A program made the translations under genes and the position numbers. This document shows, one piece after another, positions 6,948 through 14,504 of a stretch of DNA of 25,915 bases (the stretch's first letter is position 1; every line of letters starts with the position of its first letter). This stretch comes from UBA1195 sp045598025 (GTDB lineage Bacteria > Bacteroidota > Bacteroidia > Bacteroidales > WCHB1-69), in contig JAZLLH010000064.1 in assembly GCA_045598025.1 (NCBI GenBank), positions 1 to 25,915 of the forward strand, given 5' to 3'. The notes under the pieces are model-generated. The model did not search any database. It saw only the letters and a list, made by a program, of their open reading frames with translations, and had not been told where the DNA came from.

Positions 6948-9345
6948 ACAATTTCATATTTATATGAGCATACTCCGCAACAGCCTGTTCCGGATTCCAG
7001 AAATACAATTTCATTAATTTTCCTTTTCCCCTTCCATCCAATGGAATGGACAGACGTATAGAATAGGCGTTGTCACCCTCTTTCGTCTGCACGTTTTTTT
7101 CCTGATTCAAATCTGTTTTCAGATAATAAAGATCCTCCACTTCCAACACCAGGGAAGGCAGTTTTCCGCTCTGCGGTTTCATGCAGAAATCCAGTTCCAG
7201 TTCCAAACTGTTGTAATCGGATGGCAGAGTGACATAATCCACCAATGAGACAAACTTTTCCGTAGCACTTACAGTACTCGGCTTTTCTCTACGTTGCACG
7301 TTCAGCAGATGGACAGATTCCGCCTCATTGAACAGACGGTTGTGTCCGACAGCGTAAGTGCTGATTTTCCGGTAATCATTCAATTCCTGCATCAGTTCCT
7401 CGTAGCGGGACATGTCCGTGCAAAGTTCAACCTGCAGATTCGGAAGCACCCGGAACAAGCGGCCCTGGCTGACACACATGGCATCGGACAGATAATCCAC
7501 CACATCCCTGTTGTTGAGCATAAAAGCCAAATGATGGTGACAACAGAAATCCGAAGCCGTATCCAAGGACTGTCCTACCCAGGCACAAAAGGAAGGAACG
7601 GAATAGGCATAATGGGCAGACAGATAGGCATTCAGTGTAGGCACTACGTCCCAATGGGAAACCACCGCCTGCATCTGCCGGGACTCTTTCAGCAAGGGAG
7701 ATACCACCATGAGCGGTACATGGTATTTCTGCAAAGGATTTCCGCTTCCCAAAAGGGCCATACGGTGATCTCCCGTGATGACAAATACCGTCTGACGGAA
7801 AGCCGGAGATTTTTCGTAACGCTTCCACCAGGCCCGTACGCAATCGTCCATATACAGATAACAGGCAAAAATATTTCTATGCTTCCTAACCCTTACCCTT
7901 TCGTCCGGATCAGATATACGCTCAGACAAGATATCCACACGTTGGAGATACGCTTCCATACCGGATATTTCAAAAGGTTCATGTGTACTCAAGGTGAGGT
8001 AGACTTCCGCCAACGGTCTGCGTTTGCCTTGGCTGAACTGGGGAAATTTCTGCCTTTGTTTCTCCGCCATTTCAAACATTTCTCCATCATCCAAACCCCA
8101 ACGGTGATGCTCCTTCATCTGTTGTGTATTTTTACCGGACGCATAGGATGGTTGGGCAATATAGGACAATTCGTTGGCCCGCAGAAACAGATCCTGCCCG
8201 TCGAATGCCGCACTGCCTCCATAGAAAAAAGCAGTATAATAGCCGTTCTTTTTCAAATCTTTCAACAAAGAAGCATGAACAGGCACGGGTTCGTAGGAAT
8301 TGCAAAAGCCTTTGTCACCCAGGGGAGCAGATGCCAAAAGAGCCGGTAACACACCGAATGTACGCTCTGCGGTGGAAAGACAGTTTTCCCAATAGAGCGC
8401 TCCTGTCTTCAAGGAATCCAAAAAAGGAGTAAAAGAAACCGAAGAAGGATGACTGGCGCTCAATTCCTGCCCCCATCCTTCAATGATCAGAAACACCAAA
8501 TTCGGCGGAATTCCATCGGAAGTCTTCTCCAAAAAAGCACCCAACACATCCTCATCGGTCGTCTGCCGCATAAAGGGATATTTGGAAGAAAGATAATTCC
8601 GTTCCGGATACAGTCTGCGGTAGCGGTGAATCGCTGAAAGCATATCCGCCTCCGACACTTGGATTTCCTTGGGAGAAAAAAGATACTGCGCACATCGATG
8701 ACAGGTATAGGCCACCTGATTGACCCCCAACAGATAATGATCGCGACTGGCATAGGCAGTTTCCTTATCCAATACTCTGGAGGGTGAAACGGTGCATGGA
8801 AGTATGGATAAAACAAGAAAAATCAAAGCCGTACGAAAATGAAGTTTCCCGGAGAAACGGCATATTCCCCATACAGACAAAGCAAAAGTCAACAGAGGAA
8901 AAACAATTGTCTTTACGTCCCAACGCACGGAAGACAATACCGTACTCTTCAGATCAACTGCCGAATAAGCAAACAGAATGTGATCCAAAGGCTGATGCTG
9001 GAACACATAATAAGTAGTCAACAGAACGGCTACCAAGGCATACACACATTGGAAAATCCGACACAGCGCATCCGCCCAGCGAGGCCGGAAGGCATACAGT
9101 CCCCACATCGGAATGCAGCACAGCAACAGGCCCCATGCCCACAACCAGACATCCATGGCAAAACCCATTCCGACCGGCAGAAAGATATTCCAGGCATAGT
9201 CGGCAGCCAATACCATCTCCAGTCCGAAACCCAGCCTCAGAAACAGCATCAGCAGCCACATCCTTATGTTCCAGAATGTCCAAAACGAAAGGAAGTTGCG
9301 AAAACTTTCACCCATACGTCGGAAAAAGGGGATTGATTCTTTCAT
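6937..9345 (-). CDS. Membrane-anchored LTA-synthase-like sulfatase/phosphotransferase
   Basis: Probable polytopic inner-membrane enzyme with a periplasmic alkaline-phosphatase-fold domain, of the LtaS/OpgB-like sulfatase group. In Gram-negatives such proteins move phosphoglycerol or phosphoethanolamine to glycans or lipids. Residues 1-190 hold about five hydrophobic helices (around 28-48, 52-85, 98-116, 145-165 and 170-187). The catalytic domain starts near 282 with the metal-binding LIIEGWG (E289). It continues through STAERTFGVLP, where T329 is the probable nucleophile, then WGLDDGEMFE (416-425), LSTHEPF (452-458) and VITGDHRM (522-529, metal ligands D526 and H527). A C-terminal extension of roughly 200 residues follows with no recognised motif. 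At 802 residues it is longer than LtaS. It lies 30 bases after tsaD. The substrate cannot be inferred, and a true sulfatase is unlikely without the C/S-x-P-x-R motif. Confidence 0.86.
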   Translation of the reverse strand: MKESIPFFRRMGESFRNFLSFWTFWNIRMWLLMLFLRLGFGLEMVLAADYAWNIFLPVGMGFAMDVWLWAWGLLLCCIPMWGLYAFRPRWADALCRIFQCVYALVAVLLTTYYVFQHQPLDHILFAYSAVDLKSTVLSSVRWDVKTIVFPLLTFALSVWGICRFSGKLHFRTALIFLVLSILPCTVSPSRVLDKETAYASRDHYLLGVNQVAYTCHRCAQYLFSPKEIQVSEADMLSAIHRYRRLYPERNYLSSKYPFMRQTTDEDVLGAFLEKTSDGIPPNLVFLIIEGWGQELSASHPSSVSFTPFLDSLKTGALYWENCLSTAERTFGVLPALLASAPLGDKGFCNSYEPVPVHASLLKDLKKNGYYTAFFYGGSAAFDGQDLFLRANELSYIAQPSYASGKNTQQMKEHHRWGLDDGEMFEMAEKQRQKFPQFSQGKRRPLAEVYLTLSTHEPFEISGMEAYLQRVDILSERISDPDERVRVRKHRNIFACYLYMDDCVRAWWKRYEKSPAFRQTVFVITGDHRMALLGSGNPLQKYHVPLMVVSPLLKESRQMQAVVSHWDVVPTLNAYLSAHYAYSVPSFCAWVGQSLDTASDFCCHHHLAFMLNNRDVVDYLSDAMCVSQGRLFRVLPNLQVELCTDMSRYEELMQELNDYRKISTYAVGHNRLFNEAESVHLLNVQRREKPSTVSATEKFVSLVDYVTLPSDYNSLELELDFCMKPQSGKLPSLVLEVEDLYYLKTDLNQEKNVQTKEGDNAYSIRLSIPLDGRGKGKLMKLYFWNPEQAVAEYAHINMKLYAR

Positions 9346-9375
9346 GGCAGGGAGTATGAAAAACGCATGAAACGG

Positions 9376-10395
9376 CTATAAATCAGAAGAAGCCCTGGTA
9401 TAGGGCACAGCCGTCATATCCGAAAACTCGGCCTTCAGGAATTTGTAATAGCCTGCTATACCAATCATGGCGGCATTATCCGTGCTGAATTTCAAAGCGG
9501 GAATATGGATGGTCCAATGATATTTTTCGGCAGCGGCGCGCAAGGCATTCTGCAAACCGGAATTGGCGGAAACGCCCCCGGCAATGGCGACTTCCCGTAT
9601 ACGGAAATCCCTGGCGGCCTTGATGACTTTTTTCATCAGGGAATCACAGACTGCATACTGCAAAGAAGCGCACAAATCTGCTGCATGCTTTTCGGCAAAA
9701 TCGGGATCCTGCCTCAACTGATCCCTCAGGAAATACAGAAAAGAGGTCTTCAAACCGCTGAAACTGTAATCATAATCCGGAATATGGGCTTCACTGAAAT
9801 GAAAAGCCTGAGGATTGCCTTCCTTGGCCATACGATCAATGACAGGGCCCCCGGGATAGGGATATCCCAATATTTTTGCCGCTTTGTCAAAAGCCTCTCC
9901 CGCCGCATCATCGATAGTGGTGCCGATAATCTCCATGTCGAAATGACCATTCACTTTCACTATCTGCGTGTGGCCTCCGGATACCAGCAGGCATAGAAAC
10001 GGGAAATGAGGTTCTTCCTTTCCCTCCTGATATACAAAATGGGACAATATATGCCCCTGCAGATGATCCACTTCAATCAAAGGAATACCGCGGCTGTAAG
10101 CGAAAGCCTTGGCAAAAGAGACCCCCACCAAAAGGGATCCGAGAAGCCCCGGACCACGGGTAAAAGCGACAGCAGACAGACGGTCTGCCGAAATCCCGGC
10201 CTGCTTTAAGGCCGTATCTACTACAGGAACGATATTCTGCTGATGCGCGCGGGATGCCAATTCAGGCACTACTCCACCGTATTGTGCATGTACCGCCTGA
10301 CTGGCTATGACGTTCGACAACAAACGATTGTTACACAATACAGCAGCAGAAGTGTCGTCACAAGACGACTCTATACCCAGAATGTATGCATCCAC
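9376..10395 (-). CDS. tsaD: tRNA N6-threonylcarbamoyladenosine transferase TsaD
   Basis: Transfers the threonylcarbamoyl group from TC-AMP to A37 of tRNAs reading ANN codons, acting with TsaB and TsaE in the cytoplasm. The 339-residue sequence shows the ASKHA-fold opening ILGIESSCDDTSAAV (residues 5-19), the metal ligands H111 and H115 in DHLQGH, the loop VSGGHTQ (137-143) and the third metal ligand D305 in STDNAAMIG. All catalytic residues are present and length is normal. It is the sixth of eight genes in the minus-strand run, 21 bases after secG and 30 bases before the membrane sulfatase. Identification is secure. Confidence 0.98.
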   Translation of the reverse strand: MDAYILGIESSCDDTSAAVLCNNRLLSNVIASQAVHAQYGGVVPELASRAHQQNIVPVVDTALKQAGISADRLSAVAFTRGPGLLGSLLVGVSFAKAFAYSRGIPLIEVDHLQGHILSHFVYQEGKEEPHFPFLCLLVSGGHTQIVKVNGHFDMEIIGTTIDDAAGEAFDKAAKILGYPYPGGPVIDRMAKEGNPQAFHFSEAHIPDYDYSFSGLKTSFLYFLRDQLRQDPDFAEKHAADLCASLQYAVCDSLMKKVIKAARDFRIREVAIAGGVSANSGLQNALRAAAEKYHWTIHIPALKFSTDNAAMIGIAGYYKFLKAEFSDMTAVPYTRASSDL

Positions 10396-10416
10396 AATCT
10401 GACTATTGCAGCAAAT

Positions 10417-10788
10417 TTATTCAGCTTCAGCAGGAACTTCTTCCACCGGAGTAGCCGTTACTTCCACACCTTCGGCAGGCATAGCGGCGGCAGGCTGCTG
10501 GGCAGGAACTGTCATGCTCTGACCCTGTTGGGCCTTGCTTCCTTGATTCTGATGAGCACGGTTGGCACGTCCACCCATGAAACTGGTGGCAAAACTCAAA
10601 ACAACCAGGATGATGGCCAGTGTCCAAGTAGCTTTTTCCAAGAAATCGGCCGTTTTACGAACACCCATAATCTGATTGGATGAAGAAAACTCAGAAGTAA
10701 GACCACCTCCTTTGGAATTCTGCAACAAGACTACGATGCCCAACAAAACGGACACAATGATGATGATAACAATGACAAATGTATACAT
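10417..10788 (-). CDS. secG: Preprotein translocase subunit SecG
   Basis: Small inner-membrane component of the SecYEG channel that assists SecA-driven export. The 123-residue protein has two hydrophobic helices (about 2-23 and 51-70) joined by the conserved SecG loop with a GGGLTSEF and an NQIMGVRKTADFLEKATW segment. A tail rich in Ala, Pro, Glu and Gln (about 80-123) follows, as is common in Bacteroidota SecG. It lies 30 bases after the TPR-like gene and 21 bases before tsaD. A Bacteroidota secG next to lptE and a TPR gene fits the envelope-biogenesis content of this cluster. Confidence 0.95.
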   Translation of the reverse strand: MYTFVIVIIIIVSVLLGIVVLLQNSKGGGLTSEFSSSNQIMGVRKTADFLEKATWTLAIILVVLSFATSFMGGRANRAHQNQGSKAQQGQSMTVPAQQPAAAMPAEGVEVTATPVEEVPAEAE

Positions 10789-10818
10789 TTTCGAACTGCT
10801 TTTCCTTATTAATTGTTA

Positions 10819-11382
10819 TTAATTCTGCGCATTTTTCAGAGTTTTGACCTCTTCCATCGCGGCTGCAAAGGTACCACTTTTTTCCGGATGTTTTTCCATC
10901 AGGACTTTATAAATTTTCAGGGCTCGGTCATATTCTTTTTGAGAAACATAAATTGTTGCCAATGTTTCACTTACTATATTCATTCTCTCCATATTGCTAC
11001 TTTTTCCGAGATCTTCATAAACTTCTTCCTCGGAAAAATCTTCCGATTGAGCGGAAAGTTTGGGCGGATTTTCGTTGAATTTTTGCACCAGTTCGTCCAA
11101 GGAAATTTCCAAAGCGGGATCTTTTTCCATTTCCGAGCCCTCAGCAAAATCTTCTTTCTCCTTACGCCCGGCCGTCTTCAAACGATATAGAAATTCTCTG
11201 TCTTCGAACAACATGGACAGATATACCGTATCTTCCCAACTTTCCTCCCCCCTGACTTTCATCAAACGGGCCAACTGAAAATAAGGATAGGCGGCCACCA
11301 CTTCATCCCAACCCTCCGGAGTGGATAATGGCTGCGTGCAAAACTGCTTTAACTTTCGATTGAAATCTTCGGCTGTAATCAT
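10819..11382 (-). CDS. TPR-like protein of the lptE-secG cluster, function unknown
   Basis: 187-residue soluble acidic protein with no signal peptide. Residues 1-70 form an amphipathic helical domain containing AAYPYFQLARL. The middle (about 75-125) is charged and probably disordered. The end (about 128-187) has one clear tetratricopeptide-like helix pair with the spacing A-x2-Y-x2-Q-x2-Y-x2-A-x3-Y-x2-L, followed by P. Such proteins commonly serve as protein-protein adaptors, but no partner is visible here. The gene is separated from lptE by 4 bases and from secG by 30, so it is part of the same transcript and may help assembly of envelope machinery. That role is inference. Confidence 0.8.
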   Translation of the reverse strand: MITAEDFNRKLKQFCTQPLSTPEGWDEVVAAYPYFQLARLMKVRGEESWEDTVYLSMLFEDREFLYRLKTAGRKEKEDFAEGSEMEKDPALEISLDELVQKFNENPPKLSAQSEDFSEEEVYEDLGKSSNMERMNIVSETLATIYVSQKEYDRALKIYKVLMEKHPEKSGTFAAAMEEVKTLKNAQN

Positions 11383-11386
11383 ATCG

Positions 11387-11911
11387 TTACCAATTAGTCA
11401 CTGCTTTTGAAAAAATATCATCCACCAGACTTTCCACAATTTCCGCCACCAAGGCATCCTCCACCTGACTCAAGGTTTTGGTGCTGCTGAAATCGGCGTA
11501 TCTGGAAAATTGAGTGTCATAGCTTTTCTTTTCGTCTAAAGTATGGGTGAATTTCACCTGCACCGTAATCGTCAGACGGTTCATGGCAGCCTTATCGCCA
11601 CCGATGGCCGTTGCAGTTACCGTATACTGCGTAATCTGGCCTTCGAATTGCAGGTCTCCCCGCTGATCAACGACAAAGAGTTTGGTTTGTGATTGAAATT
11701 TCTCCTTCAATTTGGATGTCAAGTCGTTGGATAATTTCAAATTCACCATGGAAGCATTGTTTTTAAACGCTTTAACCGACACAGTCTTCACTTCCGGTGC
11801 AATATCCACTCCCGAAAAGGAATACTTCACAGAACAGGCACTGCCCATGCAAAGCAACAGGAACAGCCCGACTGCAAATTTTACCGACCGTGTATACAAA
11901 CGAAAACTCAT
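11387..11911 (-). CDS. lptE: LptE-like LPS-assembly lipoprotein
   Basis: Outer-membrane lipoprotein that plugs and assists LptD in delivering lipopolysaccharide to the cell surface. The 174-residue protein begins with a signal peptide and lipobox (MGSAC, lipidated C26), then CSVKYSFSG. The GDLQFEGQITQYTVTATAIGGDKAAMNRLTI region matches the LptE/RlpB pattern of an I-x-Y-x-V strand followed by alternating beta strands, and the C-terminal helix contains VEDALVAEIVESLVDDIF. Size is normal. It sits 3 bases after the sigma-54 activator gene and 4 bases before the TPR gene. LptE homologues are highly divergent, so the call rests on length, lipobox, secondary-structure pattern and neighbourhood. Confidence 0.86.
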   Translation of the reverse strand: MSFRLYTRSVKFAVGLFLLLCMGSACSVKYSFSGVDIAPEVKTVSVKAFKNNASMVNLKLSNDLTSKLKEKFQSQTKLFVVDQRGDLQFEGQITQYTVTATAIGGDKAAMNRLTITVQVKFTHTLDEKKSYDTQFSRYADFSSTKTLSQVEDALVAEIVESLVDDIFSKAVTNW

Positions 11912-11914
11912 CCT

Positions 11915-13186
11915 TTATGAATCCAAACCGTATTCTTTGAGTTTGCGGTACAGGGTACGCTCCGAAATCCCCAGATCCTTGGCAGCGTCCTTGCGATGTC
12001 CGTTATTCTTGATCAGTGCCTTCTGTATCATTTCCTTCTGATTTTCCGATAAGGAAAGCGTGTCCGGAATGACTTCCGCATTGACGAATGTATCCTCTTT
12101 CAGCGGATAGGCATGCTGAGACGGATGACTTTTCACCTCAGGCGAAAAAGTCGCCATCGCAGTCTCTCCGTCACTGTCCAAACTATAGGTATCCGGAATA
12201 TGGGTCACAACCGGATTGGACGGAACTTCTGCCGGTGAAATCTGAGCTATGTAGCGTTTCAAATCATTGATATCCTTCTGCATATCATGCAGATATTTGA
12301 ATATCAACTCCCTTTCAAAGGAAGAATCGCTCTTTCCCTCCGTTTTGTGATGATACAATATCGGCAGAGAGGACGGATTGGATGTCACATCTATGTATTT
12401 CTGCAACACATCCGCACCTATCATCCGCTCCTTTTCTATAATAGCTATCTGCTCCGTCACGTTTTTCAACTGCCGGACATTGCCCGGCCAGTAATAATTC
12501 ATCATGGCAAGCTGCGCATCTGAAGTGAGCTCCAGTTCGGGCATGCGGTATTTTTCCGAAAAATCGGCAGCGAATTTGGCAAAAAGCAGAAGAATATCTT
12601 CCTTTCGCTCACGCAAAGGCGGTATGACGATGGGAACCGTACTCAAACGGTAGTACAAATCTTCCCGGAAATGCCCGTTGGCAATAGCCTGAGGAATGTC
12701 CACATTGGTTGCCGCCACCACACGGACATTGGTTTTGCGGGTTTCCGAAGACCCTACCCTCATGAATTCTCCCGTCTCCAAAACCCGGAGCAAACGGGCC
12801 TGCGTGGAACTCGGCAGTTCTCCCACTTCATCCAGAAAAATGGTTCCTCCATCCGCTTGCTCAAAATATCCCTTACGGGAATCAACAGCGCCGGTAAAGG
12901 CACCTTTTTCATGGCCAAAAAGTTCGGAATCCACAGTACCTTCGGGTATAGCCCCGCAGTTGATGGCCACATAGGGCCTATGCTTGCGTTCGGCACTGTG
13001 GTCGTGAATGATTCGGGGAAAATTTTCCTTACCTACACCGCTTTCCCCATTGATCAGCACGGTCAAATCGGTCGAAGCCACCTGTAGCGCGACATGTATG
13101 GCTCTGTCAATGGAAGGAGCCGTGGCAATGATGCCATACCTTCTTTTGACAGCCTGAATTTCAGTATCTTCCTTGATATTCATCAT
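11915..13186 (-). CDS. Sigma-54-dependent transcriptional activator (AAA+ and Fis-type HTH, no receiver domain)
   Basis: Bacterial enhancer-binding protein that uses ATP hydrolysis to open promoters bound by the sigma-54 holoenzyme. The AAA+ domain begins almost at the N-terminus. It has Walker A GESGVGKE (47-54), the sigma-54-contacting GAFTGA loop at 95-100, Walker B GTIFLDEVGELP (114-125), the arginine-finger region FREDLYYRLS and sensor II GNVRQLKN. After a linker of about 90 residues, a Fis-family helix-turn-helix lies near the end (KDAAKDLGISERTLYRKLKEYGL). There is no N-terminal receiver, GAF or PAS domain, so activity may be set by abundance or a partner. It lies 21 bases after the acidic-protein gene and 3 bases before lptE. 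The partner sigma factor gene rpoN is at 20879-22378. Confidence 0.95.
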   Translation of the reverse strand: MMNIKEDTEIQAVKRRYGIIATAPSIDRAIHVALQVASTDLTVLINGESGVGKENFPRIIHDHSAERKHRPYVAINCGAIPEGTVDSELFGHEKGAFTGAVDSRKGYFEQADGGTIFLDEVGELPSSTQARLLRVLETGEFMRVGSSETRKTNVRVVAATNVDIPQAIANGHFREDLYYRLSTVPIVIPPLRERKEDILLLFAKFAADFSEKYRMPELELTSDAQLAMMNYYWPGNVRQLKNVTEQIAIIEKERMIGADVLQKYIDVTSNPSSLPILYHHKTEGKSDSSFERELIFKYLHDMQKDINDLKRYIAQISPAEVPSNPVVTHIPDTYSLDSDGETAMATFSPEVKSHPSQHAYPLKEDTFVNAEVIPDTLSLSENQKEMIQKALIKNNGHRKDAAKDLGISERTLYRKLKEYGLDS

Positions 13187-13207
13187 TTCTGTCTTTGGGA
13201 AAACGAT

Positions 13208-14329
13208 TTAGCGGGCATATTTGCGCAACACCAGTTCGTACAGCTTGTCGACCGCTTCGGTCCCTTCCTTCCAATGGTACTGCTGCTTCATGCTTTCAAA
13301 ATAAGACAAAGACTCATCCAGCGAACGGCAATTATTCAATCTTTCCAGTTCCTTGGACAATAACGTGGCGTCTCCCTTGAACAATTCCTTGATAAAAATA
13401 AACTTGAGGCTCAAATCTATGGAACGCGTAAGATCCGAAATCTGCTCCTTCTGCATGCGTTCGCCCAAACTGAACTCTCCCTTTTTCTGGGACAATTGAT
13501 CATTCAGAGAGGGAAACTGATGAGTGAAATGCTCGCCTAAAGTACTTCCGCCTTTGTCGGAATACAGCGGCATGTGATCTTCCAATTCTCCGTTCATGGC
13601 TCTCGGATTCAAGCCCGGATAATAATTGGAATAGGATTCTTCAGAAGAGCGGCGCGGCTCCGGTTTTGTTTCGTCTTCCTCCGCTTCGTCCTCCTCTTCA
13701 AACTCAATGGCGTCTATGTCTATTTCCGGAATATTTTTGTTCACCAAATCCAAATCCACAGCCTCCTCCTGATCTGCCGTTTCCGGTACTTCGCTCGGGG
13801 CGGCTTCCTCCGCCGCAGGCTTTTGCTCTGCGGTCTCTGTCTCCACTGCCGCAACTTCTTCCACTGCCTTTACAACCGGCTCTTCGTCTACAGAAGGAGT
13901 TGCCGTCTCCACATTTTCTTCCGGTTCTTGTTCCTCGACCGGAATTTCAGCCTGCGCTGCTTCGGGAAGCGGTTCTTCGGTAGCAGGAGCAGTTTCTGCA
14001 ACAGGGGCGCTTTCCGCGACAGGGGCCGTTTCTTCATCCTCTGCAAACAACAGGGGAAGCGTGGCCGTATCTTCTTCTTCCGACACTTCTTCCACTACGG
14101 GTTCGGCTACGGAATCCTTCTTTCCTCTACCCTTACGGGAACTTTTTTCCACCTGCCGAACGAAAGGACGCAGGGAGATATAGCTGTCGTACATCAGACG
14201 CATATACATCAATTGGGTATCCAAATCCAAAGAAGTAGCCTCCTCCTCTTCGGAGAAAAGGAGCTCGTCCAAGATTTTGATTTTATCATGCAACTCATTG
14301 ATGTTTGCTACTATACGTTCTTTATTCAT
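13208..14329 (-). CDS. Acidic low-complexity protein of unknown function
   Basis: 373-residue soluble protein with three parts. An N-terminal helical domain (1-75) contains HDKIKILDELLFSEEEE and ends in a short basic patch (SSRKGRGKK). A long Glu/Ala/Pro/Val-rich segment (about 76-230) is certainly disordered. A C-terminal helical domain (about 245-373) contains TLGEHFTHQFPSLNDQL, IDLSLKFIFIKELFKGD and LNNCRSLDESLSYFE. The two ends look folded and constrained, which argues against a spurious frame, and the codon pattern continues into the acidic stretch. It is the first gene of the minus-strand run and carries its own -7 element. I do not recognise the family. A scaffold or regulator acting with the sigma-54 activator 21 bases downstream is only a guess. 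Confidence 0.85.
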   Translation of the reverse strand: MNKERIVANINELHDKIKILDELLFSEEEEATSLDLDTQLMYMRLMYDSYISLRPFVRQVEKSSRKGRGKKDSVAEPVVEEVSEEEDTATLPLLFAEDEETAPVAESAPVAETAPATEEPLPEAAQAEIPVEEQEPEENVETATPSVDEEPVVKAVEEVAAVETETAEQKPAAEEAAPSEVPETADQEEAVDLDLVNKNIPEIDIDAIEFEEEDEAEEDETKPEPRRSSEESYSNYYPGLNPRAMNGELEDHMPLYSDKGGSTLGEHFTHQFPSLNDQLSQKKGEFSLGERMQKEQISDLTRSIDLSLKFIFIKELFKGDATLLSKELERLNNCRSLDESLSYFESMKQQYHWKEGTEAVDKLYELVLRKYAR

Positions 14330-14381
14330 GAATAAATCCTCCTATCGGTGTCCTTACAAATCAAATGACAAAAATTTTTTT

Positions 14382-14389
14382 CAAAAGTA
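14382..14389 (-). promoter_or_regulatory. -7 element for the eight-gene minus-strand operon
   Basis: On the minus strand TACTTTTG fits the Bacteroides TAnnTTTG -7 consensus and lies about 53 bases before the ATG at 14329. A -33 TTTG is not clear: a TTTCG lies about 23 bases upstream. The downstream genes have gaps of 30 bases or less, so this may drive all eight. Confidence 0.5.
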
Positions 14390-14477
14390 CTAAAAAGATG
14401 AATACCATTCGACGAAACCTCTATAATTTTTTTTCCGTTTTTTTGAAAAAAAAAGACAATTATAAAGGTAAAATGAT

Positions 14478-14485
14478 TACTTTTG
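14478..14485 (+). promoter_or_regulatory. -7 element for recJ
   Basis: TACTTTTG fits the TAnnTTTG consensus 19 bases before the recJ ATG, implying a leader of roughly 10-15 bases. A TTTG at 14442-14445 is too far upstream (32 bases) for a standard -33 element. The identical octamer serves the divergent operon about 90 bases away. Confidence 0.5.
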
Positions 14486-14504
14486 CATCTTATAATTTCC
14501 TAAA

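Noticed and set aside
13574..14335. 253-codon plus-strand frame rich in Arg, Phe, Leu and Cys
   Set aside because: It is the reverse complement of the Glu/Ala/Pro low-complexity gene, and its biased composition is a mirror artefact.
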